Notes: generated from the letters alone by a model not told the origin. A DNA stretch of 64,000 nt from Nitrospira sp. (GCA_029194675.1 JARFXP010000003.1:620001-684000), one strand, 5' to 3'. Positions 42,896 through 52,721 are shown, numbered from the stretch's first letter. Translations and numbers: made by a program.

Positions 42896-45606
42896 GGCCG
42901 GCTCTTGTACTCCGTAAAGCTCGCGGCAAGCGCGGCGAAGGTGCCCGGTGTGTGCTGCTCGAAGCCAGCTTGATCGACGAAGACAAAATCATACCGCCGG
43001 CCATCCTCCTCGGCGGCGGTCACATCGGCGCACCATTGTTTGAGGCGGGCCATCTTCTGCGGCAAATCCAATTCCTCGCGCCCCTTGGTTTCTACAAGCC
43101 AGACCGTGCTATCGGTGGTCCGTACGATGAAATCCGGCGTGTAGCTGGAAAGATCGCCGTCGGCCTTCACGTAATCGAGCTTGAAGCCGACCGCCAGGTA
43201 GTTCTTCGCGAATGCCGCCACGTCATCGGCCGATTCAAGAAAGGCGGCAAACGACAATTCAAATCCTCCAGAGTGTGGCTCGCCGACCGTCTTGGTGAAA
43301 ATGGATTTTTTCGCCACGAGGAATGGACGGTGTTCGGTGCGGAAGGGACGTGTTTCCTTCAGGCGAATCTTGGCTTCGATGCGCGTGATGCCGCTGTCTT
43401 GAATGGTGAGGGCATTGATAGCGGCCTTGAAAGCGTCGTAGAGGACTTTGCCGGACTCCGGCTCGGAGAGGTTGCGGAGCACCACGGGATCTTCGAGGTT
43501 CACCGGCCCCCCGTCAAAGAGGTGCTCACGCATGAAGGTCTTCACCTTCCCATACAGCAGGTCATAGCCGCCGACAAGCCGCAAGTCCTTGAGCAACTGG
43601 CGCGCGAAGAATGCCACGACGGAACGGAAATCGGCAGGCCCGGAGCCGTCGAGTTGGATCGTATGGTGAATCTCTGAGTCAAGCATCGTCTTGAAGACGA
43701 TTTCTCTCGTTTCCTCCGGCGTGAACGGTTTGAGAGGAAGCCTTTTGTTGCCTAAGGCTGCTGGGTCGAGGTCATCGAGATTCTTGAACTCGCGGTGGAA
43801 CCGACGGGTAAGCTTAGGGAGCGGAATGTCGAGTTCTTCAAGATTCTTCGCCTGATTCTCCCGGTCCACTTCAACGATGAGCGAGTCTTGCCGTGCTGTG
43901 CCACCGCCCATCGGCACCCGCTCGAAGCTCACGCCTTCGCCCTGAATGGATTCGACGAATTCCATGAACGCGGGGGTACCCATCACCGAGACGGTTTCTT
44001 TCGTATCCGTGCCGAAGTACATCCGACGGAGGCCGCGCCCGAGGGTTTGCTCCGGCAGGATTTGGCTTTCCGCCGTGTATTCCCGTAATCCGACGATCAC
44101 GGTGACGTTGCGTACGTCCCAGCCTTCTTTGAGCATGAGGACGGACACAATGGCCCTGTAGGGAGATTGCCAGGAATCGATTTCGTTGGACTGTTTGCGG
44201 AGCAGTTCGAGTTCTTCCTTCTTCTTGCCTGAAGTCGCCTCGGAAATTTCGCCGTTGTTTTTAGTGTGGATGACTAACACCCCACCTTGCAGTTCGGGAC
44301 AGATCTTTTCGAGGTAGGCTCCCACATCGTCGCAGTTGCGGGTGTCGTCCACCATGACAAAAAGCACGGCTTTCTTACCAAGTGCCTGGTGTTCGGTGTA
44401 ACTCTTCCGCCATTCCTCAATCCCGAGAGCCAGGTAGTCGGCGTATTTCTCCGTGAAGAGGGCGCTCGTTCTTTCAATCAGCCGGGCGCGGCTGGCCGCA
44501 TCGGGAAGGACGGGATGTTTCACGACGTTTTGATGGATGGCCTCCACGAGCGGATAGTCGGACACGGTTTGCACGAAGATCGCCCCGTTGTTGTGCCGTG
44601 GTGTCGCAGTCACGTCCACCTGCAACGCCAAGCGGCAATCTTTTTGGAGCATCTTGTGATGGATATCCTGAATGGATTTGAACCAGGCCATCTTCGGGTC
44701 GTGGATGTGGTGCGCTTCATCATTGAAGACAGCCAGTTCCTCCACCTCACGGACGATCTCGCCAAGATCGGTCTGGCTATCGGTGGTTTTGCCGACAGGT
44801 TTAGGACCGAAGGGTGACAGGAAGTAGTCACGTAGGTCGTCGTCCTCCAGCGAAGGATCGGCCACGTCACCGAGGAACACGCGGTGGATGTTGGTCAAGA
44901 AGAGGTTGCCTGTATCACGGACCACGCGCACATCATCCTGGATGTGCAGGGTGAGCTGAAAGTCGTCACGCCAGTTGCGACCCTCGTGACCATTGCCCGG
45001 GAGAATTGGGTCATTGAAGAAAATCTTGAGGCCGTCGAAGTCCGCCCGCAGCCGATCGAGGACGATGATGTTCGGCGCGATGACCAGGAAATTGCGAGAC
45101 AGCGTGGACTCCGACTCATAGAGCTTGTGGAAAAAACTCCAGGCAATGAGGAGAGAAAGGACTTTGGTTTTCCCTGCGCCGGTCGCCATTTTCAAGACAT
45201 AGCGCGGCCAGTCTTCATCGAACATGCCGGAAGAGACGGCTCCAGAAGCATCGAAACGAAGGAGATCATACTTGTCTCGGGCACGACGGACCTCGACCAG
45301 CCAGATCACTGTTTCTACTGCCTCGCGTTGGGCAAAGTAATAGCGGAAGGGAGACAGCGACCCATCGGCATTTTCGATCAGATGTTCACTTTCGAACCAG
45401 TGACGGAGTAAGGCTGCTGAGGTCGCGGATGCATCTGGATATTTCTTGTCTCGCCATGTAAATACCTCCTGTCGCACCTTCGCCACGAGCGGCGGCAACA
45501 GCTTCTCGTAGGCCGTGTTGCGGAGTGTTTCGTCGGCCGGAAACCAGCGTTGCTCAGGAACAAGGGGGGTGTACGGTGAAAGTGGAAAGTCAGGGTGAAG
45601 GGCCAT
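42892..45606 (-). CDS. Type III-like restriction endonuclease/helicase (Res, BPTD_3080-like)
   Basis: A 904-residue DEAD/DEAH helicase-nuclease. Walker A ATGAGKT (141-147), motif II FNDEAHHIHD, motif III-like LQVDVTATPRHN, motif VI EQTLGRGLRRMYFG. The C-terminal end has a PD-(D/E)XK nuclease core, YTPDFIV followed by WLVETKGREE, near residues 845-865, typical of Type III-like restriction subunits. It is the first gene of the minus-strand operon, upstream of fic and mod. It should act with the Mod subunit at 39136-41475. Confidence 0.92.
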   Translation of the reverse strand: MALHPDFPLSPYTPLVPEQRWFPADETLRNTAYEKLLPPLVAKVRQEVFTWRDKKYPDASATSAALLRHWFESEHLIENADGSLSPFRYYFAQREAVETVIWLVEVRRARDKYDLLRFDASGAVSSGMFDEDWPRYVLKMATGAGKTKVLSLLIAWSFFHKLYESESTLSRNFLVIAPNIIVLDRLRADFDGLKIFFNDPILPGNGHEGRNWRDDFQLTLHIQDDVRVVRDTGNLFLTNIHRVFLGDVADPSLEDDDLRDYFLSPFGPKPVGKTTDSQTDLGEIVREVEELAVFNDEAHHIHDPKMAWFKSIQDIHHKMLQKDCRLALQVDVTATPRHNNGAIFVQTVSDYPLVEAIHQNVVKHPVLPDAASRARLIERTSALFTEKYADYLALGIEEWRKSYTEHQALGKKAVLFVMVDDTRNCDDVGAYLEKICPELQGGVLVIHTKNNGEISEATSGKKKEELELLRKQSNEIDSWQSPYRAIVSVLMLKEGWDVRNVTVIVGLREYTAESQILPEQTLGRGLRRMYFGTDTKETVSVMGTPAFMEFVESIQGEGVSFERVPMGGGTARQDSLIVEVDRENQAKNLEELDIPLPKLTRRFHREFKNLDDLDPAALGNKRLPLKPFTPEETREIVFKTMLDSEIHHTIQLDGSGPADFRSVVAFFARQLLKDLRLVGGYDLLYGKVKTFMREHLFDGGPVNLEDPVVLRNLSEPESGKVLYDAFKAAINALTIQDSGITRIEAKIRLKETRPFRTEHRPFLVAKKSIFTKTVGEPHSGGFELSFAAFLESADDVAAFAKNYLAVGFKLDYVKADGDLSSYTPDFIVRTTDSTVWLVETKGREELDLPQKMARLKQWCADVTAAEEDGRRYDFVFVDQAGFEQHTPGTFAALAASFTEYKSRP

Positions 45607-45814
45607 ACTTTTTTAGGCTACTTACCGATTTGGCCGGGAAGGATACCCGGTTCTGCATGGGAAATCACCATGTTGAATGTCTATGGTTATGAAGCGCTGC
45701 TTGACCGCCCTCATCTTCAGTCTGCAGAAAGTCACCTTATTTATGGCACTTTGGACAGAATGGGTTCGGTTTAGCGGCTTGACAGCGTCTTGAACCGGGT
45801 GCTACCACCGTTAC

Positions 45815-46591
45815 ATGGTGAAAACCGACCATCGTCCATTGGCCAAAGACTCCCAGACTCCCGCCAAGGTCGTCTCGACGTGGTCCGGCCAGGCTCGCGA
45901 GGATGCGGTGCAGCGGATGTTCACCGCTATTGCACGAGTGTACGACCTGAACAACACGCTGTTGAGTTTCGGTCTGCATTACCATTGGAAAAAGATCACT
46001 GCTTCCTTCATTACTCCCGTCGGACGGGGAACGGCGCTCGATGTCGGATCCGGCACAGCCGACCTGGCGCTCCTTGTCGAGTCTCGAATGGGACCCAAGG
46101 GACGTGTGATCGCATCAGACTTGAACCACGCGATGCTGGCCGAGGGCTTCAAGAAGATCGGGGGTAAGGGCCTCACCGACAAGATCACCTGTCTCCAGGC
46201 AAGCGCAGAACATCTAGGATTTGGAGACAACAGCTTCGATGCGGTCACCACCGGTTTCTGCATGCGGAATGTTGGAGATTTGCCGGGAGCCGTGCGAGAG
46301 ATCCGCCGTGTGATGAAGCCCGGTGGCCGCTTCGTGTGCCTGGAGTTTTCGCGTCCGGTGTTCGGTTGGTTGCGAACGCTCTATGATTGGTATTCCTTCA
46401 AACTGCTGCCCTGGATCGGCACCATGGTCGCCCGCGATCGCACCGGCGTCTATGAGTACCTTCCGGCGTCGATCCGGACGTTTCCCGACCAAGAACGGCT
46501 GTGTCAAATCCTACGCGATGCCGGGTTCCGTCAGGTGTCGTACAAGAACCTCAGCGGCGGCATTGTCGCCATTCATGTCGCCACCAAATAG
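45815..46591 (+). CDS. ubiE: Demethylmenaquinone/2-polyprenyl-benzoquinol methyltransferase UbiE/MenG
   Basis: A 258-residue SAM-dependent methyltransferase. Class I motif I is ALDVGSGTADLALLV, and the UbiE signature FTAIARVYDLNNTLLSFGLH appears near residue 35. Further stretches are ITCLQASAEHLGFGDNSFDA, CMRNVGDLPGAVREIRRVMK and RFVCLEFSRPVFGW. UbiE/MenG performs the C-methylation step of menaquinone (or ubiquinone) synthesis. The gene begins after a 208-bp gap and reads away from the restriction operon; the downstream radical SAM gene starts 9 bp after its stop. Confidence 0.93.
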   Translation: MVKTDHRPLAKDSQTPAKVVSTWSGQAREDAVQRMFTAIARVYDLNNTLLSFGLHYHWKKITASFITPVGRGTALDVGSGTADLALLVESRMGPKGRVIASDLNHAMLAEGFKKIGGKGLTDKITCLQASAEHLGFGDNSFDAVTTGFCMRNVGDLPGAVREIRRVMKPGGRFVCLEFSRPVFGWLRTLYDWYSFKLLPWIGTMVARDRTGVYEYLPASIRTFPDQERLCQILRDAGFRQVSYKNLSGGIVAIHVATK

Positions 46592-46600
46592 TCTGACGCT

Positions 46601-48220
46601 GTGAATTCGATCCTCTACATCTTCCTCCCTTGCAAGAAGGTCTATCCCGTCGGGATCACCTACTTGGCGGACTTTATCCATCGGCGAAAGCCCGACGTCC
46701 GTCAGCGCATTCTCGATCTCTCGTTGTTTCCAGTCAAGCATCGAAGCCAGGCCATCCGCAATGCGGCCACGGAGTTCAAGCCGGACCTAGTCTGCTTTTC
46801 TTGGCGCGATATTCAGATCTTTTCGCCCCATGAAGGCGACACCTCGCTGGAGCATGCGTTCAATTTTTACTTTGCCGGTAACCCTCTCAAGCGGATCACC
46901 GCCTCGATTGAAGGCGTGAAGCAGCTCTACCGCTACTACAGCCATATCTCTACCATCCTGTCGTACCCTGCCCTGATCCGTAAAGAGTTCCCCAAGGCCC
47001 AGATCATGATCGGAGGCGGGGCTTTTACGGCCTTCGCCGATCAATTGATCGAAAAGCTCCCGGAAGGAACCATCGGCATCCTCGGTGAAGGGGAAGACGC
47101 CATACTCAAAGTTATCGAAGGCCGGTCAATCGAGGATGAGCGGTACATCGTCAAAGAAGGGAACCAGATCAGGAAAGGCCGACAGGGCTCGCCGGCGCTG
47201 CTCGACGCGCTGACCGTCGATTTGCCCTACCTCACGTCGATCTTTCCTCAATATGGCGAATATATCAGTGAGTCAATCGGGGTGCAGTCGAAACGAGGCT
47301 GTCCGTACGACTGCGCCTTCTGCCTCTATCCGTATATTGAAGGCAAGCGAGTCCGCTACCGACCACCTGATATGGTGGTCAAGGACATTGCCCAACATTA
47401 CCATCAGTGGGGCGCCCGCCGATTCTGGTTTACCGATGCCCAATTCATCACCGGGAAGGAAGCCTATCCTCAATGCACGGAGATCCTCGAACGGATCGTG
47501 GCTGAGAAACTCGACATCGAATGGTCCGGCTACATCAGAACCTCGCTGATCACCCCGGAACTCGCGAAGCTGATGGTCCGTTCAGGGGTAGGTGATCTGG
47601 AGGTGGCCATTACCTCAGGCTCGCAAGAGGTTCTGAATAATCTCCACATGGGGTTCAAGCTGGAACGGTTGTATGACGGCTGTCGCTATCTGGCGGAAGC
47701 CGGCTTTAAAGGCAAAGTCATCCTGAACTACTCCCTCAATAGCCCCAAAGAAACGGAAGAGAGCCTTCTCCAGAGCGTGGAGGCCTACAAAAAGGTCGCC
47801 TCAATCCTTGGAGAAGAGCGTGTTTTCCCATTGATGTTTTTCTTGGGTATCCAGCCGAATACCGACCTTGAGCAGCGATTGTTGGAGGAGGGATACTTGT
47901 CAGCCGGCTACAACCCCTTGATGCTGACCCCGACGAGTATCAAAAAGTTGCTCTATAATCCTGCCCCCCTCAACAAGATCATCGCCAAGGCCTGTCTCCG
48001 AGCCTGGGAACGGAAGCAAGGGAGCCGTGATCCCCGGCGATGGACTGGATCTCTGTCACAAACTTCAGAATCACCCACCTATGCCGACCAGAACCTCAGC
48101 CGGGGTATTGAGGGTAATTCGGGGCGGGACGCGCTCCTCTCACTCGAAGAAATTATTCGTTCTCGCCGACCAGTTCCATCCCCTTCACAGACACCTGAGC
48201 CAAGAACTTCGACCGGGTAA
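46601..48220 (+). CDS. B12-binding-type radical SAM protein
   Basis: A 539-residue radical SAM protein with GTG start. An N-terminal cobalamin-binding-like region (~1-170: FKPDLVCFSWRDIQIF, IMIGGGAFTAFADQLIEKLP, LGEGEDAILKVI) precedes the [4Fe-4S] motif CPYDCAFC (Cys234, 238, 241). The TIM-barrel part continues with FWFTDAQFITGKEAYP and YSLNSPKETEESLL. It resembles the B12/radical SAM subgroup that includes BchE-like enzymes. It shares an operon with ubiE. The reaction is unknown; a quinone- or tetrapyrrole-related step fits the neighbours. Confidence 0.88.
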   Translation: MNSILYIFLPCKKVYPVGITYLADFIHRRKPDVRQRILDLSLFPVKHRSQAIRNAATEFKPDLVCFSWRDIQIFSPHEGDTSLEHAFNFYFAGNPLKRITASIEGVKQLYRYYSHISTILSYPALIRKEFPKAQIMIGGGAFTAFADQLIEKLPEGTIGILGEGEDAILKVIEGRSIEDERYIVKEGNQIRKGRQGSPALLDALTVDLPYLTSIFPQYGEYISESIGVQSKRGCPYDCAFCLYPYIEGKRVRYRPPDMVVKDIAQHYHQWGARRFWFTDAQFITGKEAYPQCTEILERIVAEKLDIEWSGYIRTSLITPELAKLMVRSGVGDLEVAITSGSQEVLNNLHMGFKLERLYDGCRYLAEAGFKGKVILNYSLNSPKETEESLLQSVEAYKKVASILGEERVFPLMFFLGIQPNTDLEQRLLEEGYLSAGYNPLMLTPTSIKKLLYNPAPLNKIIAKACLRAWERKQGSRDPRRWTGSLSQTSESPTYADQNLSRGIEGNSGRDALLSLEEIIRSRRPVPSPSQTPEPRTSTG

Positions 48221-48421
48221 TTTTTCTTCGAATGCGTCCGAATCACCATATTGAACCCATATTTCTCGATCTCCCGCTTTCGTGACGCCTTGCATTCCGA
48301 TTTGGGCCAGTGCTATCATTTATTTTCTTTTGAGAAGTGGGGCAGTACGTCAACCATTTGGTTTTTCAGATAATTACAGTCCCCTTCCTCTACCTAACTC
48401 GCGCCTTAAGGAGGCGCCGTA

Positions 48422-50488
48422 ATGTATAAGACCATCTATATTCCAGTCGATAACTCTGACCATTCTAATACTGCGGTGGATGTCGGCGTCCAGCTGGCCA
48501 AAACCTTCGGCTCGAAAATTGTGGGAAGCCATGTCTATGCTGCGAAAATGCATGACAAGCGCTTCAAGCAGATGGAAGCCGGATTGCCGGAGGAATACCA
48601 CGATGAAAAGGAGCTCGACCGGCAGCGCCAGATCCATGATTCGCTGATCACCCGTGGACTCCAAATCATCACCGATTCTTACCTCGACTACGTCGACAAG
48701 AAATGCAATGAGGCCAATCTTCCTATCGAGCGCCGATCGCTCGAAGGGCGGAACTGGAAGGTGCTGGCTGAGGACATCAACACCAACGGGTACGATCTCG
48801 TCATCATGGGAGCATTGGGGGTCGGTGCGGTCAAAGACAGCGTCATCGGCAGCAACACCGAACGTGTGGTCCGCCGAGTCCGCAACTCCGATATGCTGAT
48901 TATCAAGAACACCCAGCCGTTGAAGAGCGGCAAGATCGTCGTCGCCGTCGACGGCAGTCCTTACTCGTTCGGCGGGCTGATGACCGGCCTCGCTCTCGGC
49001 AAGGCGCTTAACATGCCGGTAGAGGCTATCTCTGCTTTTGACCCCTACTTCCACTATGCCGCCTTCCACAGCATTTCGGGTGTCCTTAACGAAGAAGCCG
49101 GGAAAGTGTTTCGTTTCAAGGAACAGGAAAAGCTGCACGAAGAAATTATCGATAGCGGCTTAGCAAAAATCTATCAGTCTCATCTGGACATTTCCCGTGA
49201 AATTGCCCAGGCCGAGCAAACGGATGTGAAAACGACGTTGCTGGACGGAAAAGCCTTCGAAAAAATCATTCAATATGTCCGCAAGGATGTCCCGGCCTTG
49301 TTGATCGTCGGACGCATCGGCGTTCACAGCGACGACGACATGGATGTCGGCAGCAATACGGAAAACCTACTCCGGAGCGCCCCCTGTAACGTGCTGGTCT
49401 CCAACCGCAAATATGTTCCTCCGATCGACACCCAGGCTGAGTACACGATCGCCTGGACGGAAGAGGCCTTGCGACGGATGGAAAAGATCCCGGTCTTTGC
49501 ACGAGGCGTGGCAAAGACCGCCATTCATCGGTACGCAATAGAAAAAGGCCATACGATCATCAGTAACACCGTCGTGGATGCCGCGGTAGGTCACATTCTA
49601 CCCAAGGGCGCCATGGACGCCATGCGCGCGCTTGGTGGGAGCCTGGACGCGGCGGGTATCGACCGTGACAAGATGCAGGCCGACCAGGCCGTAACGAAGG
49701 ATCTCATGGGTCCGACCTTGAGCGGAATCATGACCCAGATCGTTGAAGAGAAGCCGAAGGAGGTCGATGCGTCCACCCAGGCCTACCTGGACCGTATGAG
49801 TCAAAGTTATTTCGTCTGTGACGGGTGTGGCTATATCGGGAAGGGGGATACTCCGGTCAAATGTCCGGTGTGCAGTTCAGATGGGACGAGATTCAAACAG
49901 GTCGACAAGAAAGTCTTTGAGGTGGCGGCGAAAGCTGAAGGCGAGCTGGAAACCGACGTTGCCTACGACGATGTGCCGATACAGTGGACCAAGGATGCGA
50001 AAGAGGCGATCCGCGCCGTTCCTGCCGGATTCCAGCGGAGGCGGGCGAAGGCCAAGATTGAAAAGAGCGCGCGTAAGCTGGGCATGACGACCATCACGCT
50101 CGAATATGCGGCGCCGATGGTCAAGGAAGCCGCAGCTGAAGACTATACCCCCATTTTTTCCAATAGGGGAACCGGCACATCGCCGACAGCGGAAGCCGCG
50201 CTTGCAGCCGCGAATGGGAATGGCTCGAATGGTCATGTCGAACCGGCCTCACCTTACACCTGGACTAGCGAGGCACAGGCCAGATTGGATCGGGCTCCCG
50301 AAGGTTTCATGCGCGATTGCACCAAGGCGCTGATCTTGAAGCATGCTGAGAGGACCGGAGCAACCGTGATCACACTCGAAGTGGCAAATGAAGGCATCGA
50401 ACAGGCGAAGGGGTACATGGCGGAAGCTATGAAGACCGGGAATCTCAAAGACATGATCGCCGACCTCACCGGCAAGTCCTCGACTTGA
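48422..50488 (+). CDS. Two-domain universal stress protein fused to zinc ribbon and three PCP_red domains
   Basis: A 688-residue multidomain protein. Usp1 (1-165) has the ATP-binding pattern G-ALG-VGAVKDSVIGSNTE near 130-147. Usp2 (170-330) has GRIGVHSDDDMDVGSNTE at 298-314. PCP_red modules follow at 341-390 (ARGVAKTAIHRYAIEKGHT), 518-562 (FQRRRAKAKIEKSARKLGMT) and 611-655 (EGFMRDCTKALILKHAERTG). A zinc ribbon with CDGCGY and CPVCSS lies at 466-484. A strong AAGGAGG site precedes the ATG. PCP_red is the small C-terminal domain of protochlorophyllide reductase-like proteins and is presumably a protein- or cofactor-binding module. The fusion with Usp points to stress-linked regulation of a redox or tetrapyrrole process. 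Confidence 0.88.
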   Translation: MYKTIYIPVDNSDHSNTAVDVGVQLAKTFGSKIVGSHVYAAKMHDKRFKQMEAGLPEEYHDEKELDRQRQIHDSLITRGLQIITDSYLDYVDKKCNEANLPIERRSLEGRNWKVLAEDINTNGYDLVIMGALGVGAVKDSVIGSNTERVVRRVRNSDMLIIKNTQPLKSGKIVVAVDGSPYSFGGLMTGLALGKALNMPVEAISAFDPYFHYAAFHSISGVLNEEAGKVFRFKEQEKLHEEIIDSGLAKIYQSHLDISREIAQAEQTDVKTTLLDGKAFEKIIQYVRKDVPALLIVGRIGVHSDDDMDVGSNTENLLRSAPCNVLVSNRKYVPPIDTQAEYTIAWTEEALRRMEKIPVFARGVAKTAIHRYAIEKGHTIISNTVVDAAVGHILPKGAMDAMRALGGSLDAAGIDRDKMQADQAVTKDLMGPTLSGIMTQIVEEKPKEVDASTQAYLDRMSQSYFVCDGCGYIGKGDTPVKCPVCSSDGTRFKQVDKKVFEVAAKAEGELETDVAYDDVPIQWTKDAKEAIRAVPAGFQRRRAKAKIEKSARKLGMTTITLEYAAPMVKEAAAEDYTPIFSNRGTGTSPTAEAALAAANGNGSNGHVEPASPYTWTSEAQARLDRAPEGFMRDCTKALILKHAERTGATVITLEVANEGIEQAKGYMAEAMKTGNLKDMIADLTGKSST

Positions 50489-50489
50489 G

Positions 50490-50517
50490 TGTTGAGTTGT
50501 GAATGTTGAGTTGTGAG
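50490..50517 (+). repeat. Tandem 14-bp duplication
   Basis: TGTTGAGTTGTGAA at 50490-50503 is followed directly by TGTTGAGTTGTGAG at 50504-50517, right after the Usp stop codon. No function is evident. Confidence 0.6.
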
Positions 50518-50597
50518 TTGCAGTCGCTTTCCCAGACCTCGTTGCTTACCCAGACCGAGAACTAAACACTAAAAACTCAGCATCCAAAGCTCTTCTT

Positions 50598-51977
50598 ATG
50601 GGTAAATCTCTTCCTATCTTCAATGGCCTTTCAGGCACTCTAGGCTCTTTGCAGCAACAAATTGGGCAGTTCTTCACTCCCACCTCAAATGGGGACGAGC
50701 CCTTTGACGGTCGGACGGTTGACGACTTCAAGCCCTACCTCGTTGCGCTGAACTTGACCAAACGCTGCAACCTCAAATGCGATCACTGTTATCTCGATGC
50801 GACGACCAAAGCAGCCGGTGGGGACGATGAGCTGAGTACCGAAGAATGTTATCGACTCATCGAGCAGATCGCGGAGGTGAATAAGGGTTGTCTCCTCGTC
50901 ATCACAGGCGGCGAACCACTCGTGCGACCTGACATCCTCGATATTGCCCGTTACGCAGTCAAACTCGGCTTCATGGTCGTCTTCGGGACAAACGGGATGC
51001 TGATCGATGACCGACTGGCCAAGACTCTGGTCGAGATCGGTGTGATGGGCGTGGGCATCAGTATTGATTCTTTACAGGCCGCCAAGCACGACGCCTTTCG
51101 CGGCGTACCGGGGGCCTGGGACGCGGCAGTCGCCGGCATTGAAGCCTGCAAGCGGAACGGTCTTCAATTCCAAGTCCATTTCAGCGCTCAACCGATGAAC
51201 TATGCGGAACTACCGGAGGTTGTCGACTGGGCGCACCGACTCGGTGCTCGCGTATTGAATGTGTTCTTTATGGTTTGCACTGGACGAGGAGAAGAGCTGA
51301 CGGATATCACTCCCGCTCAGTACGAAGAGGTGCTTGGATACCTCGTTGAATGCCAGGATAATTACAAGGGCATGCTGGTCAGGGCCCGCTGCGCTCCGCA
51401 CTTCAAACGGTTGGCTTATGAGAAGGATCCCAATTCCCCGATCACCAAAGCCACTGGATACATGGGGGGAGGGTGCCTCGCAGGCACTAACTACGCCCGG
51501 GTGACGCCCAACGGCGAACTGACTCCCTGTCCCTATATGCCGCTGTCCGCCGGAAATTTGCGTTCTCACAGTTTCGTCGATCTCTGGGAACGCTCGGATG
51601 TCTTCAATTCGTTCCGGTATCCTCAGCTCAAAGGGAAGTGCGGCGACTGCGAATACAGCGACATCTGCGGCGGCTGCCGAGCCCGTCCCTATGTTGACCA
51701 CGGCGACTGGCTCGACGAAGATCAGTGGTGTCTCTACGCGCCGAAAGGCGGTGAGAAAATCAAAGTGGCGTTCAATGTCTCGGAAGAGGCTGATGTCACA
51801 TGGGACGAAGCGTCTGCTCTGAGATTGAGCCGTATCCCCTACTTCCTACGCGCCATGGTCAAAAAAGGTGTGGAAAAGCACGCCCGTGAGAACAATGTTC
51901 CACTCATTACCGTCGAATTGATGGAGGAACTGCGCAAGAAGCGATTCGGCAATGACGCGCCGGTTTTCAAATTCTAA
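50598..51977 (+). CDS. Radical SAM/SPASM protein with C-terminal PCP_red domain
   Basis: A 459-residue radical SAM enzyme. The [4Fe-4S] cluster motif is CNLKCDHC (Cys57, 61, 64) in LNLTKRCNLKCDHCYLD. The SPASM region has GGGCLAGTNYARVTPNGELT, CPYMPLSAGNLR, then CGDCEYSDICGGCRARPYVD and WCLYAPKGG, typical of heme d1/AhbD- and NirJ-like enzymes. The last ~60 residues (DEASALRLSRIPYFLRAMVK, KHARENNVPLITVELMEELR) form a PCP_red module similar to those in the upstream stress protein. It may act in tetrapyrrole or peptide modification. The gene follows the Usp/PCP_red gene by ~110 bp. Confidence 0.88.
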   Translation: MGKSLPIFNGLSGTLGSLQQQIGQFFTPTSNGDEPFDGRTVDDFKPYLVALNLTKRCNLKCDHCYLDATTKAAGGDDELSTEECYRLIEQIAEVNKGCLLVITGGEPLVRPDILDIARYAVKLGFMVVFGTNGMLIDDRLAKTLVEIGVMGVGISIDSLQAAKHDAFRGVPGAWDAAVAGIEACKRNGLQFQVHFSAQPMNYAELPEVVDWAHRLGARVLNVFFMVCTGRGEELTDITPAQYEEVLGYLVECQDNYKGMLVRARCAPHFKRLAYEKDPNSPITKATGYMGGGCLAGTNYARVTPNGELTPCPYMPLSAGNLRSHSFVDLWERSDVFNSFRYPQLKGKCGDCEYSDICGGCRARPYVDHGDWLDEDQWCLYAPKGGEKIKVAFNVSEEADVTWDEASALRLSRIPYFLRAMVKKGVEKHARENNVPLITVELMEELRKKRFGNDAPVFKF

Positions 51978-52016
51978 CTTTTTACTTTTCCCCTTTCACT
52001 TTCCACGCTGCTGACC

Positions 52017-52526
52017 ATGGACGCTCTTCAGAGCATTACGACTGATCTCAACATCCTCATTCCGATCGTCAACCACTGGTTTCATTTGCTTTCGGCGGTC
52101 ATTTGGATCGGCGGCTTGGCATTCCTTGTCATGGCTGTGACACCCGGGCTGCAAAAAGCCGTTCCAAGGGATCAGATCAAACCCATCACGGACATTTTTT
52201 ATCAGTACTACAAAAAGGTCGCCGGCCTTCTATTAGTCGTCCTGCTGTTCACCGGCGGCATAAACCTGCATTATGTCAATCAAGTCATGGTTTCACAAAC
52301 CGGCAACGGGGTGCAACACCACTCCAAGTACCTCATGGTCTTCATGATTAAGCTTCTTCTCGTTCTAGGCCTCCTCACCCTGTTCCTCTACACCGTCATA
52401 TTCAAGTCAGATGACGAAGCCGACGACGAGGAATCTTATGAGGCCATCCCCTTCCAGCGGGCCGCCCTCTGGATGGGTTTCTTCATCATCCTCTGCGCGG
52501 CGGCCATGAAGCATCTGCATCAATAG
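52017..52526 (+). CDS. CopD-like four-helix membrane protein
   Basis: A 169-residue membrane protein with four hydrophobic helices (ILIPIVNHWFHLLSAVIWIG, YKKVAGLLLVVLLFTGGINL, YLMVFMIKLLLVLGLLTLFL, ALWMGFFIILCAAAMKHLHQ). The pattern HWFHLLSAVIWIGGLAF with conserved His residues, and a second set HHSKYLMVFMIK, resembles the CopD/DUF2269 heme- or copper-related family. It follows the SPASM gene by 39 bp and is probably its operon partner. Whether it binds heme or copper is not known. Confidence 0.8.
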   Translation: MDALQSITTDLNILIPIVNHWFHLLSAVIWIGGLAFLVMAVTPGLQKAVPRDQIKPITDIFYQYYKKVAGLLLVVLLFTGGINLHYVNQVMVSQTGNGVQHHSKYLMVFMIKLLLVLGLLTLFLYTVIFKSDDEADDEESYEAIPFQRAALWMGFFIILCAAAMKHLHQ

Positions 52527-52721
52527 CCCTCCGACGCCTGTCCAAATTTGTTTCAAAACAATCCTGCCTTCTCAAACGAGACAACCCCTGTATCAGCTTG
52601 AGACAGTCCCGCATCCCATGCAATCGCGTGTTTCCACACTGTTCGTTAAACAATCAATCACTTCAGCATTTGTCTATTGATCGATAGAAGAGGAATGAAC
52701 GTTGCTTGTTCTACTGGATAG

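Noticed and set aside
48374..49138. 254-codon antisense frame
   Set aside because: It runs opposite to the universal stress protein gene, whose domains are certain; the translation has no domain and no ribosome binding site.
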